From positions 70,549 to 134,548 of the forward strand of contig NZ_LT799418.1 in NCBI RefSeq assembly GCF_900162725.1: a DNA stretch of 64,000 nucleotides. Direction: 5' to 3'. The notes beneath the pieces were generated by a model, which saw only the letters and a program-made list of their open reading frames with translations, was not told where the DNA came from and ran no database searches. This document shows positions 1 to 8,192 of this stretch, piece after piece. Each line of letters begins with the position of its first letter. Positions within the stretch are counted from its first letter, which is position 1. The stretch is from Parabacteroides sp. Marseille-P3160. Its GTDB lineage: Bacteria; Bacteroidota; Bacteroidia; Bacteroidales; Tannerellaceae. Made by a program: the position numbers and the translations under genes.

Positions 1-25
1 ATTACGAACCTTAAATCGAATCAAT

Positions 26-1201
26 ATGAAAAGAGTGAATGTAATTTGGGCGCTTATCCCGTTTATAATGGCAGGATGCGGACAAAGACAAGAAGGCAAC
101 GATGATTTCATCACAGTTGATGTCACAAAAACGGATTATCCCAAGAAAGAACTGATCCTTCAGGACTTCATGGATGTGGAGTATCTTGCTTTGGAGACAA
201 AGGATGATTTTCTTTGTCAGGGTTTTGTCCAGGATATAGGTGAGAAAATTATATTAGTAACAAACCGACAAATCAACGACGGGGATATTTTTGTCTACAA
301 TAGGAACGGAAAGGCCTTACGAAAGATAAATCGTAAGGGACAAGGAGGTGAAGAATATACATATATTACTAATATTATCTTAGATGAAGATAAAGATGAA
401 ATGTATGTCCATGACCATCAGATAAAAAAAATTCAGGTGTATAATTTGTCAGGTGTTTTTAAAAGGAGTCTACCATACAAGGAAAACACGAATGGGATGC
501 TATATACCGATATAGACAATTATGACAGAAATAATCTGATTTGTTTTGATGAATATAGTAAAGGGAGAGCTTTTGTTCTTATGTCCAAACGGGATGGACG
601 CATTACCCAAAAGATAGGAATCCCGGTTAAAGAGACGAAGTTTTTGATAAAATTCTCAATAGATGAAGCGAATAATAGAATGCTCTCTATGGGTCCCGAT
701 CCTTATCCTACAATAATTCCTTTCAATGGCAATAAGATACTCTTAGAGCTTTCTTCCGATACCATATACACCTTTTCACCCGATTACAGCCTGCATCCCT
801 TTATAGTAAGGACTCCTTCTGTTCAATCCATGGAGCCGGAAGTTATGTTGATTTTGAGGTTGTTATCCGAACGTTATTATTTCATGGAAACAATAAGAAA
901 TGAATATGACTTTGATACAAAAAAAGGATTCTCGAAAACTTATTTTATGTACGACAAGCAGGAAAAATCATTTGGAAGATATATTGTTTATAATGGTGAC
1001 TATATAATTCAAAAGGAAATATACATGAGTCTATTAAGACCTGTTGATTATGAAAACGAATCATGGCAATCTTTAGACGCTTCAAAATTGGTTGAATCAT
1101 ATGCTAACGGGGAACTGAAAGACGGCAAGTTAAAAGAAATTGCTGCTACACTGGACGAAGAATCGAATCCGGTGATTATGTTGATAAAGCATAAGAAATA
1201 A
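26..1201 (+). CDS. 6-bladed beta-propeller lipoprotein (copy 1)
   Basis: This is a predicted surface or periplasmic lipoprotein of 391 residues. The signal peptide ends in a lipobox (MAGC, Cys18), and the rest reads as repeated beta-blade segments (for example FVYNRNGKALRKINRKGQGG and IQVYNLSGVFKRS), as in the Bacteroidales family annotated as 6-bladed beta-propeller (DUF5128/BF3164-like). No catalytic residues are recognisable; the family's ligand is unknown to me. It is followed after 7 bp by a paralogue, so the two are probably co-transcribed. The 25 bases before the ATG nearly match those before the third copy at 2529, and the last 40 or so residues are almost identical to copy 2, which shows recent tandem duplication. 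The promoter would lie off the left edge of the window. Confidence 0.85.
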   Translation: MKRVNVIWALIPFIMAGCGQRQEGNDDFITVDVTKTDYPKKELILQDFMDVEYLALETKDDFLCQGFVQDIGEKIILVTNRQINDGDIFVYNRNGKALRKINRKGQGGEEYTYITNIILDEDKDEMYVHDHQIKKIQVYNLSGVFKRSLPYKENTNGMLYTDIDNYDRNNLICFDEYSKGRAFVLMSKRDGRITQKIGIPVKETKFLIKFSIDEANNRMLSMGPDPYPTIIPFNGNKILLELSSDTIYTFSPDYSLHPFIVRTPSVQSMEPEVMLILRLLSERYYFMETIRNEYDFDTKKGFSKTYFMYDKQEKSFGRYIVYNGDYIIQKEIYMSLLRPVDYENESWQSLDASKLVESYANGELKDGKLKEIAATLDEESNPVIMLIKHKK

Positions 1202-1208
1202 AAATCGT

Positions 1209-2393
1209 ATGAAAGGAGTATTTACAAATCTCATAATTATCCTGTTTGTGATAATAGGAACTGTAGGATGTAAGCCTGTAGATATCCAAAGTGATGATTT
1301 TATCACAGTTGATGTTACGAAAAGTTATTCTCCCAAGAAAGAACTGATCCTTCAGGACTTTATGGAGGTGGAATATATTGCGTTGGAAACAAAAGAGGGT
1401 TTTCTTAATCAAGGTTTTGTAATGGATATTGGTAAGGAAATCATATTAGTAAGAAACTATAACCAGGACGGGGAGATTTTTATTTATGATAGAACAGGGA
1501 AAGCATTAAGAAAGATCAACCATAAAGGGCAAGGCGGCGATGAATACATAAATCTTTCCGCTGGGATCATCCTTGATGAAGACAACAATGAAATGTTTAT
1601 TAACGATATTTTTGCACGTAAAATTCTCGTATATGACTTATACGGAAATTTTAAACGAAGTTTTAAACATAAGGAAGGCTCCGGATCTATTTTTTATACT
1701 GAAATGTTCAATTATGACAAAGAGAATTTGATTTGCTATGATCGTTTCAATGAAAAAATTTCATTTATCCTTATATCCAAACAGGATGGGAGTATTACCC
1801 AAGAGATTAAAATTCCATTTAAAGAGAAGAAGTTATTACAGCAAAATAAAAGAGATGAAGCAAATAATATTATTGCTAGAGTAACGACTGGCCCTTACCG
1901 TCCAATAACCCCTTTCAAAAACAATTGGATCCTTTTGGAAATTTCATCTGACACGGTGTATACGCTTTTGCCTGATTACAGCCTGTACCCTCTTATTGTA
2001 AGAACTCCCTCTATCCAATCCATGAATCCGGAAGAGTTTTTGATTTTGAGATTGTTATCTGATCGTTATATTTTCATGGAAACCATAAAAAATGTATATG
2101 ACTGGAATATAGGTTCAGGATTCCCAAAAACTTATATGATGTATGATAATAAGGAAAGAGCTATGTTCAATTATACTGTGTACAATGGTGATTTCTCAAC
2201 CCAAAAGGAAATCTATATGAGCCTAACAAGGCCTGTCAATCACGAAATCGAATCATGGTATCCCTTAGAAGCTCACCAGCTTGTTGAATCTTATGAAAAG
2301 GGGGAACTGAAAGACGGCAAGTTAAAAGAAATTGCTGCTACATTGGACGAAGAATCCAACCCTGTTATTATGTTGATAAAGCACAAGAAATGA
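1209..2393 (+). CDS. 6-bladed beta-propeller lipoprotein (copy 2)
   Basis: A 394-residue paralogue of the preceding gene. It has a hydrophobic signal peptide with Cys21 in a weak lipobox (GTVGC), then the same opening (DDFITVDVTK, then PKKELILQDFMEVEYIALET) and the same blade pattern. The C-terminal stretch from about residue 370 (GELKDGKLKEIAATLDEES) is shared almost base for base with copy 1, so that end has been duplicated or gene-converted recently, while the middle has diverged. It starts 7 bp after the stop of copy 1 with no promoter between, which indicates one operon. Function unknown; binding of a peptide or glycan at the cell surface is only a guess from the fold. Confidence 0.85.
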   Translation: MKGVFTNLIIILFVIIGTVGCKPVDIQSDDFITVDVTKSYSPKKELILQDFMEVEYIALETKEGFLNQGFVMDIGKEIILVRNYNQDGEIFIYDRTGKALRKINHKGQGGDEYINLSAGIILDEDNNEMFINDIFARKILVYDLYGNFKRSFKHKEGSGSIFYTEMFNYDKENLICYDRFNEKISFILISKQDGSITQEIKIPFKEKKLLQQNKRDEANNIIARVTTGPYRPITPFKNNWILLEISSDTVYTLLPDYSLYPLIVRTPSIQSMNPEEFLILRLLSDRYIFMETIKNVYDWNIGSGFPKTYMMYDNKERAMFNYTVYNGDFSTQKEIYMSLTRPVNHEIESWYPLEAHQLVESYEKGELKDGKLKEIAATLDEESNPVIMLIKHKK

Positions 2394-2492
2394 AAAAGGC
2401 CCTGCCGAAAATTTTAGAACATTGAATAGTTACAAAAATATAATGCTATTAATAAAACGTCATGCATTAGCTTACAGTTTCATAATAAGGTG

Positions 2493-2500
2493 TAATTTTG
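2493..2500 (+). promoter_or_regulatory. Bacteroidetes -7 box upstream of copy 3
   Basis: TAATTTTG fits the TAnnTTTG -7 consensus and sits 28 bp before the ATG of the third beta-propeller gene. No clean -33 TTTG is visible at the usual distance, so this is a moderate call. Confidence 0.5.
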
Positions 2501-2528
2501 CCTATTACGAACTTTAAATAGGACTAAT

Positions 2529-3719
2529 ATGAAAAAACTCAATCTAATTTGGACAATGATCCTGTTAGTAATGGCAGGATGCGGAGGAGGAAACAAACAA
2601 TCAACCGATGCTTTCCTCACGGTTGATGTTACGGCAAATTATCCGAAGAAGGAACTGATCCTTCAGGACTTTTTGGATGTGGAATATATCCCTTTAGAAA
2701 CGAATGACGAGTTTATTACTTCGGCTAATATACAGTCCATTGGCAAGGAAATCATGATCTTTAGAAATATGAACAGAGGGGCCAATGATATATTTATCTT
2801 TGACCGAAATGGGAAAGGCTTGAGAAAAATCAATCGTTTTGGTCAAAGCGGCGAGGAATATACAAATGTATTAGGAATAACTCTTGACGAAGAGAACGGT
2901 GAAATGTTTGTTAATAACCATTATGCAGGTAAAGTCTTAGTGTATGACCTCTTTGGAGATTTCAAACGGAGTTTCAAACAGAGAAAAGACTTTTTCTATG
3001 ATCAAATAGGTAATTTCGACCGGAATCATTTAATCTGCCATGATGGCTATGTAGAATATGAAAAGAAAGATACAAAGAGGAACTTTTTTTTGATTGTATC
3101 CAAACAGGATGGAAGCATCAAAGAAATTTCAATTCCTTATAAGGAGAAGAAATCGCCGCTAATAGTATTAAGAAATGCAAATGGTAAAATAGTTAATGAT
3201 AGATCTATTTTTAATAGAGAATTAATCCCTTTCCAGGACAGTTGGATACTTGCAGAATTATCCGCCGATACCATCTATCGTTATTCACAGGATCGTAAAT
3301 TGACGCCTTTTATTGTAAGGACTCCGTCTGCCCAGACCATGACTCCGGAAGTGTTTCTTTTCCCGGGCGTTCTTACCGACCGTTATTACTTCATGCAGGT
3401 CGTAAAGAAAGAGTATGACTTCAAGGCGGATAATGGATTTCCAAGGACTGATTTAGTGTACGACCGACAAGAGAAAGCCATCTTCGAATGTACCGTATAT
3501 AATGAGGATTTCGCAAATAAACCGATGAGCTTGGTGTATGAAATACCGATGTTCACGATGATAAGTAAGAATGAAATCGCATTTATGAAAAGATTAGAAG
3601 CCTACGAGCTTGTCGAGGCTTATGGGAAAGGCTTATTGAAAGGCAAGCTGAAAGAAATAGCGGCGACATTGAATGAAGACTCCAATGCGGTGATTATGTT
3701 GGCAAAGTATAAAAAATAA
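2529..3719 (+). CDS. 6-bladed beta-propeller lipoprotein (copy 3)
   Basis: The third paralogue, 396 residues, with a clear lipobox (VMAGC, Cys18) followed by a Gly-Gly-Gly linker. It keeps the family opening (FLTVDVTANYPKKELILQDF) and the C-terminal KGKLKEIAATLNEDSNAVIM block, but is more diverged from copies 1 and 2 than they are from each other. It lies 135 bp after copy 2 and seems to have its own promoter. The leader bases TATTACGAACTTTAAAT closely resemble the leader of copy 1, so the duplication unit included the 5' region. It is followed by a convergent S41 protease fragment. Function unknown. Confidence 0.85.
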   Translation: MKKLNLIWTMILLVMAGCGGGNKQSTDAFLTVDVTANYPKKELILQDFLDVEYIPLETNDEFITSANIQSIGKEIMIFRNMNRGANDIFIFDRNGKGLRKINRFGQSGEEYTNVLGITLDEENGEMFVNNHYAGKVLVYDLFGDFKRSFKQRKDFFYDQIGNFDRNHLICHDGYVEYEKKDTKRNFFLIVSKQDGSIKEISIPYKEKKSPLIVLRNANGKIVNDRSIFNRELIPFQDSWILAELSADTIYRYSQDRKLTPFIVRTPSAQTMTPEVFLFPGVLTDRYYFMQVVKKEYDFKADNGFPRTDLVYDRQEKAIFECTVYNEDFANKPMSLVYEIPMFTMISKNEIAFMKRLEAYELVEAYGKGLLKGKLKEIAATLNEDSNAVIMLAKYKK

Positions 3720-3800
3720 AAAGTGCCAAATAATAGCTATTTATCAATGGCTTTGCCCTTTTCCATCCGATAATGAAGCCGCCATTGGGTGTCACATCAT

Positions 3801-4406
3801 TTACTCCTGCTTTGCCACTTCCAGCGCCTTTTCCAGGTATTCATCCCTTCCTTCTCTAATGGCTTGGATGGTTCTTTTTACCGGATAGTCGGGTTCGAAT
3901 CCTTTCAGATAAAGTTGGCTACCATCGTGTTTCAATACTTTCATGCCTGTCCACATAACCCTATAGCCGCATGGCAGGATAATATTATTTACATTGCCGT
4001 TACAACCGGCTGTCGGCTCTCCTACGGTGGTAGCCAAATTGTAATGATCGATAATTCCCATCATCGTTTCGCCCGCACTTACCACAGACGGTACATTGAT
4101 AATGATCGACTTGGACTTGAAAAACGGTTGTTTGGGTTGCATACTCCATTTTGATTTATGAAATTGCACGTCTTTCCGATCAGGATAAACAGTTTGAGAA
4201 ACGTTCCACCATGTAGAAGTTACCGGTTTTTCAATCAAGTAGGGTACGATTTGAAAAAAATTCAACCTGCCACCACCTCTTTGGTCATAAATTACAGCTT
4301 TTGCATTAGCCAATGCCTCTTTTTTTTGTTCAAATTCTTTTTCCGTACAATTGGCCATGTTGATATAATATATTCCGGGTTCTATTTCAACAATTGTATT
4401 GTACAA
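3801..4406 (-). pseudogene. S41 family peptidase, C-terminal fragment
   Basis: About 200 residues equal to the last third of a Bacteroidales S41 (C-terminal processing-type) serine protease. Visible landmarks are the strand IEPGIYYINM, the linker AKAVIYDQRGGG, and the block SVVSAGETMMGIIDHY that carries the catalytic Ser region, then GEPTAGCNGNVNNIILPCGY and a typical C-terminal helix. Full proteins of this type have an N-terminal region and PDZ-like part, making 450-700 residues. Here the reading frame can only open from a TTG at 4406 and an in-frame TGA sits just upstream, so the N-terminal two thirds are missing. It is probably inactive. Such proteases often lie beside beta-propeller lipoproteins and peptide exporters in this group. 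Confidence 0.75.
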
Positions 4407-4645
4407 GTATTTTCTTCAATAAACGTATTGTTATTGCATGACATTATATATGCTAATCTTTATGACGGGAAGTATCCTGACCACCTTTTTCTCTTTTTTC
4501 AATTTAAACAGGTTCTTAATTTTTAATCGTTTACTTTTTAGTAGACAGTAATGATTCAACAGGATAAATGATTTTACACGATACACTTCTTAAAATATTA
4601 TTAGTTCATATTTAAGTGAAGTTATAGCTATATTTTATTTAATAT
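4407..4645. other. AT-rich intergenic stretch
   Basis: Very AT-rich sequence between the truncated protease and the hipB promoter. It should once have held the missing 5' part of the S41 gene, but I cannot recognise protease coding sequence here, so that part was deleted rather than only mutated. Confidence 0.5.
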
Positions 4646-4676
4646 TTTGTTGTAATTATAGATTTATCTATATTTG
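4646..4676 (+). promoter_or_regulatory. Promoter of the hipBA-like operon
   Basis: TTTG at 4646-4649 and TATATTTG at 4669-4676 are separated by 19 bp, an exact fit to the Bacteroidetes -33/-7 promoter. Transcription should begin near 4682, only about 6 bases before the hipB ATG at 4688, so the message has almost no leader. The HTH antitoxin probably autoregulates from here. Confidence 0.75.
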
Positions 4677-4687
4677 CAATAAGCAAG

Positions 4688-4987
4688 ATGAGCGATATGT
4701 ATAGCGAATTATATGAGAAATCCGGAAGTGATATAATCCGGGAGCTGGGAAAACGGTATAGTGACTACCGGAAGCGGATGGGGTACACACAAAAAGAAGT
4801 TGCCGGGAAATCCGGATTAAGTATATTTACCATAAGTTCTTTTGAGAATGGTTCTTCCACAGGGATCACATTGGCCTCATTTGTAAAATTGCTTCGGGCA
4901 ATTGATAGTCTGGACGAAATGGAGAAGCTGTTACCGAAATTGCCGGAAAGTCCACGGGCATTATTCAAGAAACAAAGTAAAGAATAG
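4688..4987 (+). CDS. hipB: HipB-like XRE-family antitoxin/transcriptional regulator
   Basis: A 99-residue DNA-binding protein. Residues about 22-75 form an HTH_3/XRE domain (YRKRMGYTQKEVAGKSGLS, then FENGSSTGITLASFVKLLRAI). In HipBA systems the HipB dimer binds operator DNA, neutralises the HipA kinase and represses the operon. The C-terminus is short and polar. The gene ends 3 bp before the kinase gene, which fits a coupled antitoxin-toxin pair. The ATG follows the predicted transcription start by only a few bases. The antitoxin role is inferred from family and neighbour. Confidence 0.85.
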   Translation: MSDMYSELYEKSGSDIIRELGKRYSDYRKRMGYTQKEVAGKSGLSIFTISSFENGSSTGITLASFVKLLRAIDSLDEMEKLLPKLPESPRALFKKQSKE

Positions 4988-4990
4988 TCT

Positions 4991-6244
4991 ATGGAAACAA
5001 ATGTTGTGAAAATAAAACTGTGGGGGATAGATGTAGGCTATCTTTCATGGGATAAGAAATTGGGGGTTGCCATTTTCGAATATGAGCCTTCATTCCTGGA
5101 ACATGGATTGGATATTGCGCCGTTGACTATGCCCATAGATTCACCTCGCAGCCAGAAACAACTGCCGTGGACGGGAAATAAAGATAAACTCTACCATGGG
5201 CTTCCACCTATGATTGCAGACTCTTTGCCTGACAAATGGGGAAATTCTCTCTTTAAAGCATGGCTGCGGGATAATAATATCCCTGCAAAGAAAACAACTC
5301 CTGTTGACCATCTTTCGTTTATCGGTAGCCGGGCAATGGGTGCATTGCAGTACGATCCTGCACAAAAACTCGGAGATAATTCTGCTTTTTCGGTCGATGT
5401 GCAAAGATTATACGAGTTTGCCAAACAAGTATTGAATGAACGAAAAACAACCGTACTAAATCAGGAAAACTCTGTTTTATGGCAGGATTTAATCAAGATA
5501 AGCTCATCACCGGGAGGAAAACGACCGAAAGTGATTCTTGCCTTAAATAAGGCAACGGGAGAGGTTATTTCCGGTCAGGGATTAATACCCGAAGGATTTC
5601 AGCATTATATCCTTAAATATGATGATAACTCAGCTTATCCTTTTTCCAAACTGGAATATATTTATTACCGGATGGCATTGGATGCCGGCATTAATATGAT
5701 GCCATCGGAGTTAAGGGCATACGAAGGAGTAACGCATTTTCTTACCCAACGGTTTGACCGTAACAGGAACGAAAAAATACATATGCAAACATTGGCTGCA
5801 ATGTCGCCGGAAAGTGATAGTTATGAAGACATCTTTGCCGTAATCCGGCGGCTTAACCTGCCCTATGAAGACAGTAAGCAACAATATTTGCGTATGGTAT
5901 TTAATGTTATAGCCCGGAACGTGGATGACCATTCCAAAAACTTCTCATTCTGTATGAATCGGGACGGTATTTGGCGATTATCTCCTGCATACGATTTAAC
6001 TTACAGTGTGGATTTGAGCGCTCCAGCTTATGCCAACAGGCATTCTTTGACCGTGAATGGAAAGAACGAAGATATAATCCGTGAAGATTTGGAAATAATC
6101 GGTCTGAATAACGATATACAGGATTATAAAGCCTTAATCGATACGGTCGCTAATGCAGTTGTCAACTTTGAGGTTTATGCAAAGGAATTGGGTCTTGATG
6201 AAAAATTGATCGAGAGTATTAAGGCTGATTTTGTAATGATGTAA
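4991..6244 (+). CDS. hipA: HipA-like serine/threonine kinase toxin
   Basis: A 417-residue HipA-domain kinase with an N-terminal HipA couple domain (residues about 10-110) and a C-terminal kinase core. The Gly- and Ser-rich activation loop SSSPGGKRPK (171-180) carries candidate autophosphorylation serines. The catalytic loop is NVDDHSKN (310-317), and PAYDL (332-336) supplies the metal-binding Asp. All key residues are intact. E. coli HipA phosphorylates glutamyl-tRNA synthetase and induces persistence; the target here is not known. The gene lies 3 bp behind the HTH antitoxin. Both flanks (truncated S41 protease, decayed exporter) are degenerate, yet this pair is whole, as expected of an addictive module in decaying DNA. 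Confidence 0.88.
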   Translation: METNVVKIKLWGIDVGYLSWDKKLGVAIFEYEPSFLEHGLDIAPLTMPIDSPRSQKQLPWTGNKDKLYHGLPPMIADSLPDKWGNSLFKAWLRDNNIPAKKTTPVDHLSFIGSRAMGALQYDPAQKLGDNSAFSVDVQRLYEFAKQVLNERKTTVLNQENSVLWQDLIKISSSPGGKRPKVILALNKATGEVISGQGLIPEGFQHYILKYDDNSAYPFSKLEYIYYRMALDAGINMMPSELRAYEGVTHFLTQRFDRNRNEKIHMQTLAAMSPESDSYEDIFAVIRRLNLPYEDSKQQYLRMVFNVIARNVDDHSKNFSFCMNRDGIWRLSPAYDLTYSVDLSAPAYANRHSLTVNGKNEDIIREDLEIIGLNNDIQDYKALIDTVANAVVNFEVYAKELGLDEKLIESIKADFVMM

Positions 6245-6263
6245 TATTGTGTATATAATATAA

Positions 6264-6612
6264 AATCATTATAAGAACTTTCCTCTTTATACCCAATTAG
6301 ATTCTATGGACTGCGATCCTATGCGTTTACGCATGATTGCCAAATACTATGGCCGTAATTATACTTTACAGGCATTGCGGGAGTGCTCATTTATCACCCG
6401 TGAGGATGTTTCCATGCTGGTAATCCTACCTCTGATTTTTATGCCATAGAAGACGATAAAGAAAAGCAGGAAAAGAATTTTAGTTATTTCCGGATATATC
6501 CCACCCGTACAAAAGTCAGCTTGTTCAGTTAATAGTGGATTTGCTGATAGGTAACGTTTTTTCACTCATCTTCCAAGGCAAACTCGCATTTACCCATTTG
6601 TCCAGAGTATCC
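6264..6612 (+). pseudogene. Decayed C39-peptidase ABC exporter (N-terminal remnant)
   Basis: Reading across frames from 6264 gives the start of a Bacteroidetes peptidase-containing ABC transporter. First comes KNFPLYTQLDSMDCDP then RLRMIAKYYGRNYTLQALRE, the C39 peptidase opening with its catalytic Cys in MDC. After a frameshift near 6420 comes NPTSDFYAIEDDKEKQEKNF, and after another YKSQLVQLIVDLLIGNVFSL, the first transmembrane helix of the exporter. The catalytic His region, most membrane helices and the ATPase are absent, and there are several frameshifts and stops. In intact form this family cleaves double-glycine leaders and exports bacteriocin-like peptides. Confidence 0.75.
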
Positions 6613-6760
6613 TCATCCCGTCGTGTTGGAAGCAAGGTTCCAGCTTTGCCGACCCTTAAAAAAGGATAATCATTGCAAGGCGGGAGCCTCGCTTTTATCG
6701 CCGACGGAAGCTGGAACTTACGCTGAACCGGACATAACAGGAGTTTAAAGAGAGTTTACC

Positions 6761-7021
6761 CTGACGCTGATATCTATACCGCCCAAAGATCTTCAATTAG
6801 GGAACCTGCAATTCATTGATTCTACCTTCTATATTACCTTATTTGAATATGCTGAATATAAGCGATTAAGGTATTATCCACAAAAGATTGAATCTCTCAA
6901 GGAGCGGATGGCTCAATACGAGATGCAATACAAGAATACCCTCCTCCGCCAGAAGAAAATTGTAGAAGTCCAATTAGCAATTACGTTCTCACATAATCCT
7001 GAAACGTGTTTGCCAAAATGA
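6761..7021 (+). pseudogene. Decayed HlyD-family secretion adaptor (internal remnant)
   Basis: An 87-codon open stretch without a start codon reads LTLISIPPKDLQLGNLQFID, later EYKRLRYYPQKIESLKERMA and LLRQKKIVEVQLAI. This matches the region before and within the coiled coil of HlyD-family membrane fusion proteins that partner C39-ABC exporters in Bacteroidetes. The preceding 6620-6760 contains further broken pieces in other frames. The outer portion of the protein is lost. Together with the exporter remnant this was one secretion operon, now inactive. Confidence 0.65.
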
Positions 7022-7170
7022 GATAAATAAGAGTTGTATCCGAGGATATTGTTAATATATAATAAATCTTTAGGAGCTGTTGTTTTTATATACCTCTTGG
7101 ATATCGGTTGATATTTAACGAATTAAGTTGTCGGAAGGATTCTTTTTTAACAAAAAAACAGGACTGTTGA

Positions 7171-7290
7171 AAAAAGCTCTGAGGACGACGTAAAAAGTGG
7201 TGTAAAAATGGAGAAATCGCCATTGTATAGGCTTACAGAAGGGGATACAATCTTCTTTAGGCCTTTTTTACGTCGTCCTCAGAGCTTTTT
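7171..7290. repeat. Perfect 26-bp inverted repeat around 68-bp spacer
   Basis: The left arm 7171-7196 and right arm 7265-7290 are perfect reverse complements (core GAGGACGACGT and ACGTCGTCCTC flanked by A5 and T5 runs). The 68-bp spacer has smaller inverted repeats (AATGG/CCATT and TTGTAT/ATACAA). The right arm runs into the -33 region of the DNABII gene promoter. No target-site duplication is visible outside the arms. Confidence 0.8.
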
Positions 7291-7316
7291 GCCTTTTTCC
7301 ACGCAGGGTATCTTTG
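7288..7316 (+). promoter_or_regulatory. Promoter of the DNABII gene
   Basis: TTTG at 7288-7291 and TATCTTTG at 7309-7316 (17-bp gap) precede the gene at 7374 and leave a leader of about 50 bases. The -33 element overlaps the right arm of the 26-bp inverted repeat, so a protein bound to that repeat, or its inversion, could affect transcription. Confidence 0.6.
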
Positions 7317-7373
7317 TGGCGTACCGGTACAACAAACATTTATTATCAATTTATTTATTAAAAATTTAAAACT

Positions 7374-7805
7374 ATGGCACAATTAGTAACGTTAAAAAAG
7401 ACACTGGCTAAACCAGGGGTAAAGGATTCAGGATTCAAGTATGGGGCATGTACCGTAAACCAGGGAAAAACCGATTTATCGACCTTATGCCAACTGATTG
7501 CCGCGCGAAGTTCCATCTCCAGTGCGGATGTGAGAGCGGTATTGGATTCACTTAATTTTATTGTGGATTTCGAATTGAAACAGGGACGTATCGTTCAGTT
7601 GGATACATTCGGGAGTTTCCGCATGACGGTTGGAAGCGACCGGGTAGACGATAAAAAAGACTTCACCACATCGATGATCCGCCAGCCGAAGATTGTTTTC
7701 ACTCCGTATGCCGCTTTGAGGGAAACCCGGAAAACGATCAAGTTCTCTGTGAAGAAAGAGGAAGGAACGGAACCGGAGGAAGGCGGCGAAATGCCGGAAC
7801 TCTGA
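7374..7805 (+). CDS. HU-like DNABII DNA-binding protein (HU-CCDC81 type)
   Basis: A 143-residue member of the Bacteroidetes HU/IHF-related family. The N-terminal segment MAQLVTLKKTLAKPGVKDSG is typical of its extended form. The DNABII core (about 30-125) includes DLSTLCQLIAARSSISSADV, VQLDTFGSFRMTVGS and the arm region. The tail is acidic (EEGTEPEEGGEMPEL). Such proteins bind and bend DNA; the genome usually encodes many paralogues. It has its own promoter and a strong terminator, so it is monocistronic. Confidence 0.85.
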   Translation: MAQLVTLKKTLAKPGVKDSGFKYGACTVNQGKTDLSTLCQLIAARSSISSADVRAVLDSLNFIVDFELKQGRIVQLDTFGSFRMTVGSDRVDDKKDFTTSMIRQPKIVFTPYAALRETRKTIKFSVKKEEGTEPEEGGEMPEL

Positions 7806-7843
7806 AAATGAAGGATTGAAACGGGTGAAGATCCGTAAGTAAG

Positions 7844-7875
7844 GGCCGCGCTGCTTTATGTAGCGCGGCCTTATT
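7844..7875 (+). terminator. Intrinsic terminator after the DNABII gene
   Basis: A perfect 9-bp stem (GGCCGCGCT/AGCGCGGCC) with a 9-base loop followed by TTATT, 39 bp after the stop codon. Confidence 0.8.
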
Positions 7876-8192
7876 GCTGTTCCGGTTAATCATCGACAGG
7901 CCGGAGAAACATTTTCCAAGCCGGACGGATGCGGATGGTCTTACCGAATTCGATAACCTTGCTTTTGGGGACACATTGTAATAACCGGTATCGATTTTTT
8001 TGAACCGGCAATATTCACAGAACGATAGGAGAAATTGCCATTCCATCGCCTCTGCCGGGAAAAGCGGAGAATCCGGTATAACAAATAATAGCTTTTCCGG
8101 TTGTTTTGATGTATTTTTGTACGTAGAAAAGTTCTTTTTTACGATGAATAATTCTGGTTAGGCAAAATCCTAATCTGCCAAGTAGAATTAAA
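7876..8192. promoter_or_regulatory. Intergenic region with promoter for the beta-helix gene
   Basis: A 317-bp gap. The -7 box TATTTTTG lies at 8112-8119, about 75 bp before the ATG at 8193. The rest (7880-8050) is GC-richer and reads weakly as coding on the minus strand, but with no start, ribosome site or recognisable family, so I do not call a gene there. Confidence 0.5.

Noticed and set aside
7171-7290. Insertion sequence end or MITE
   Set aside because: No target-site duplication, no transposase-like terminal motif and no second copy in the window; left as an open repeat.
7738-8046. Minus-strand frame of 102 codons overlapping the DNABII 3' end
   Set aside because: It crosses the DNABII terminator and coding end, has no recognisable domain, and lacks a promoter; kept only as a note on the intergenic region.
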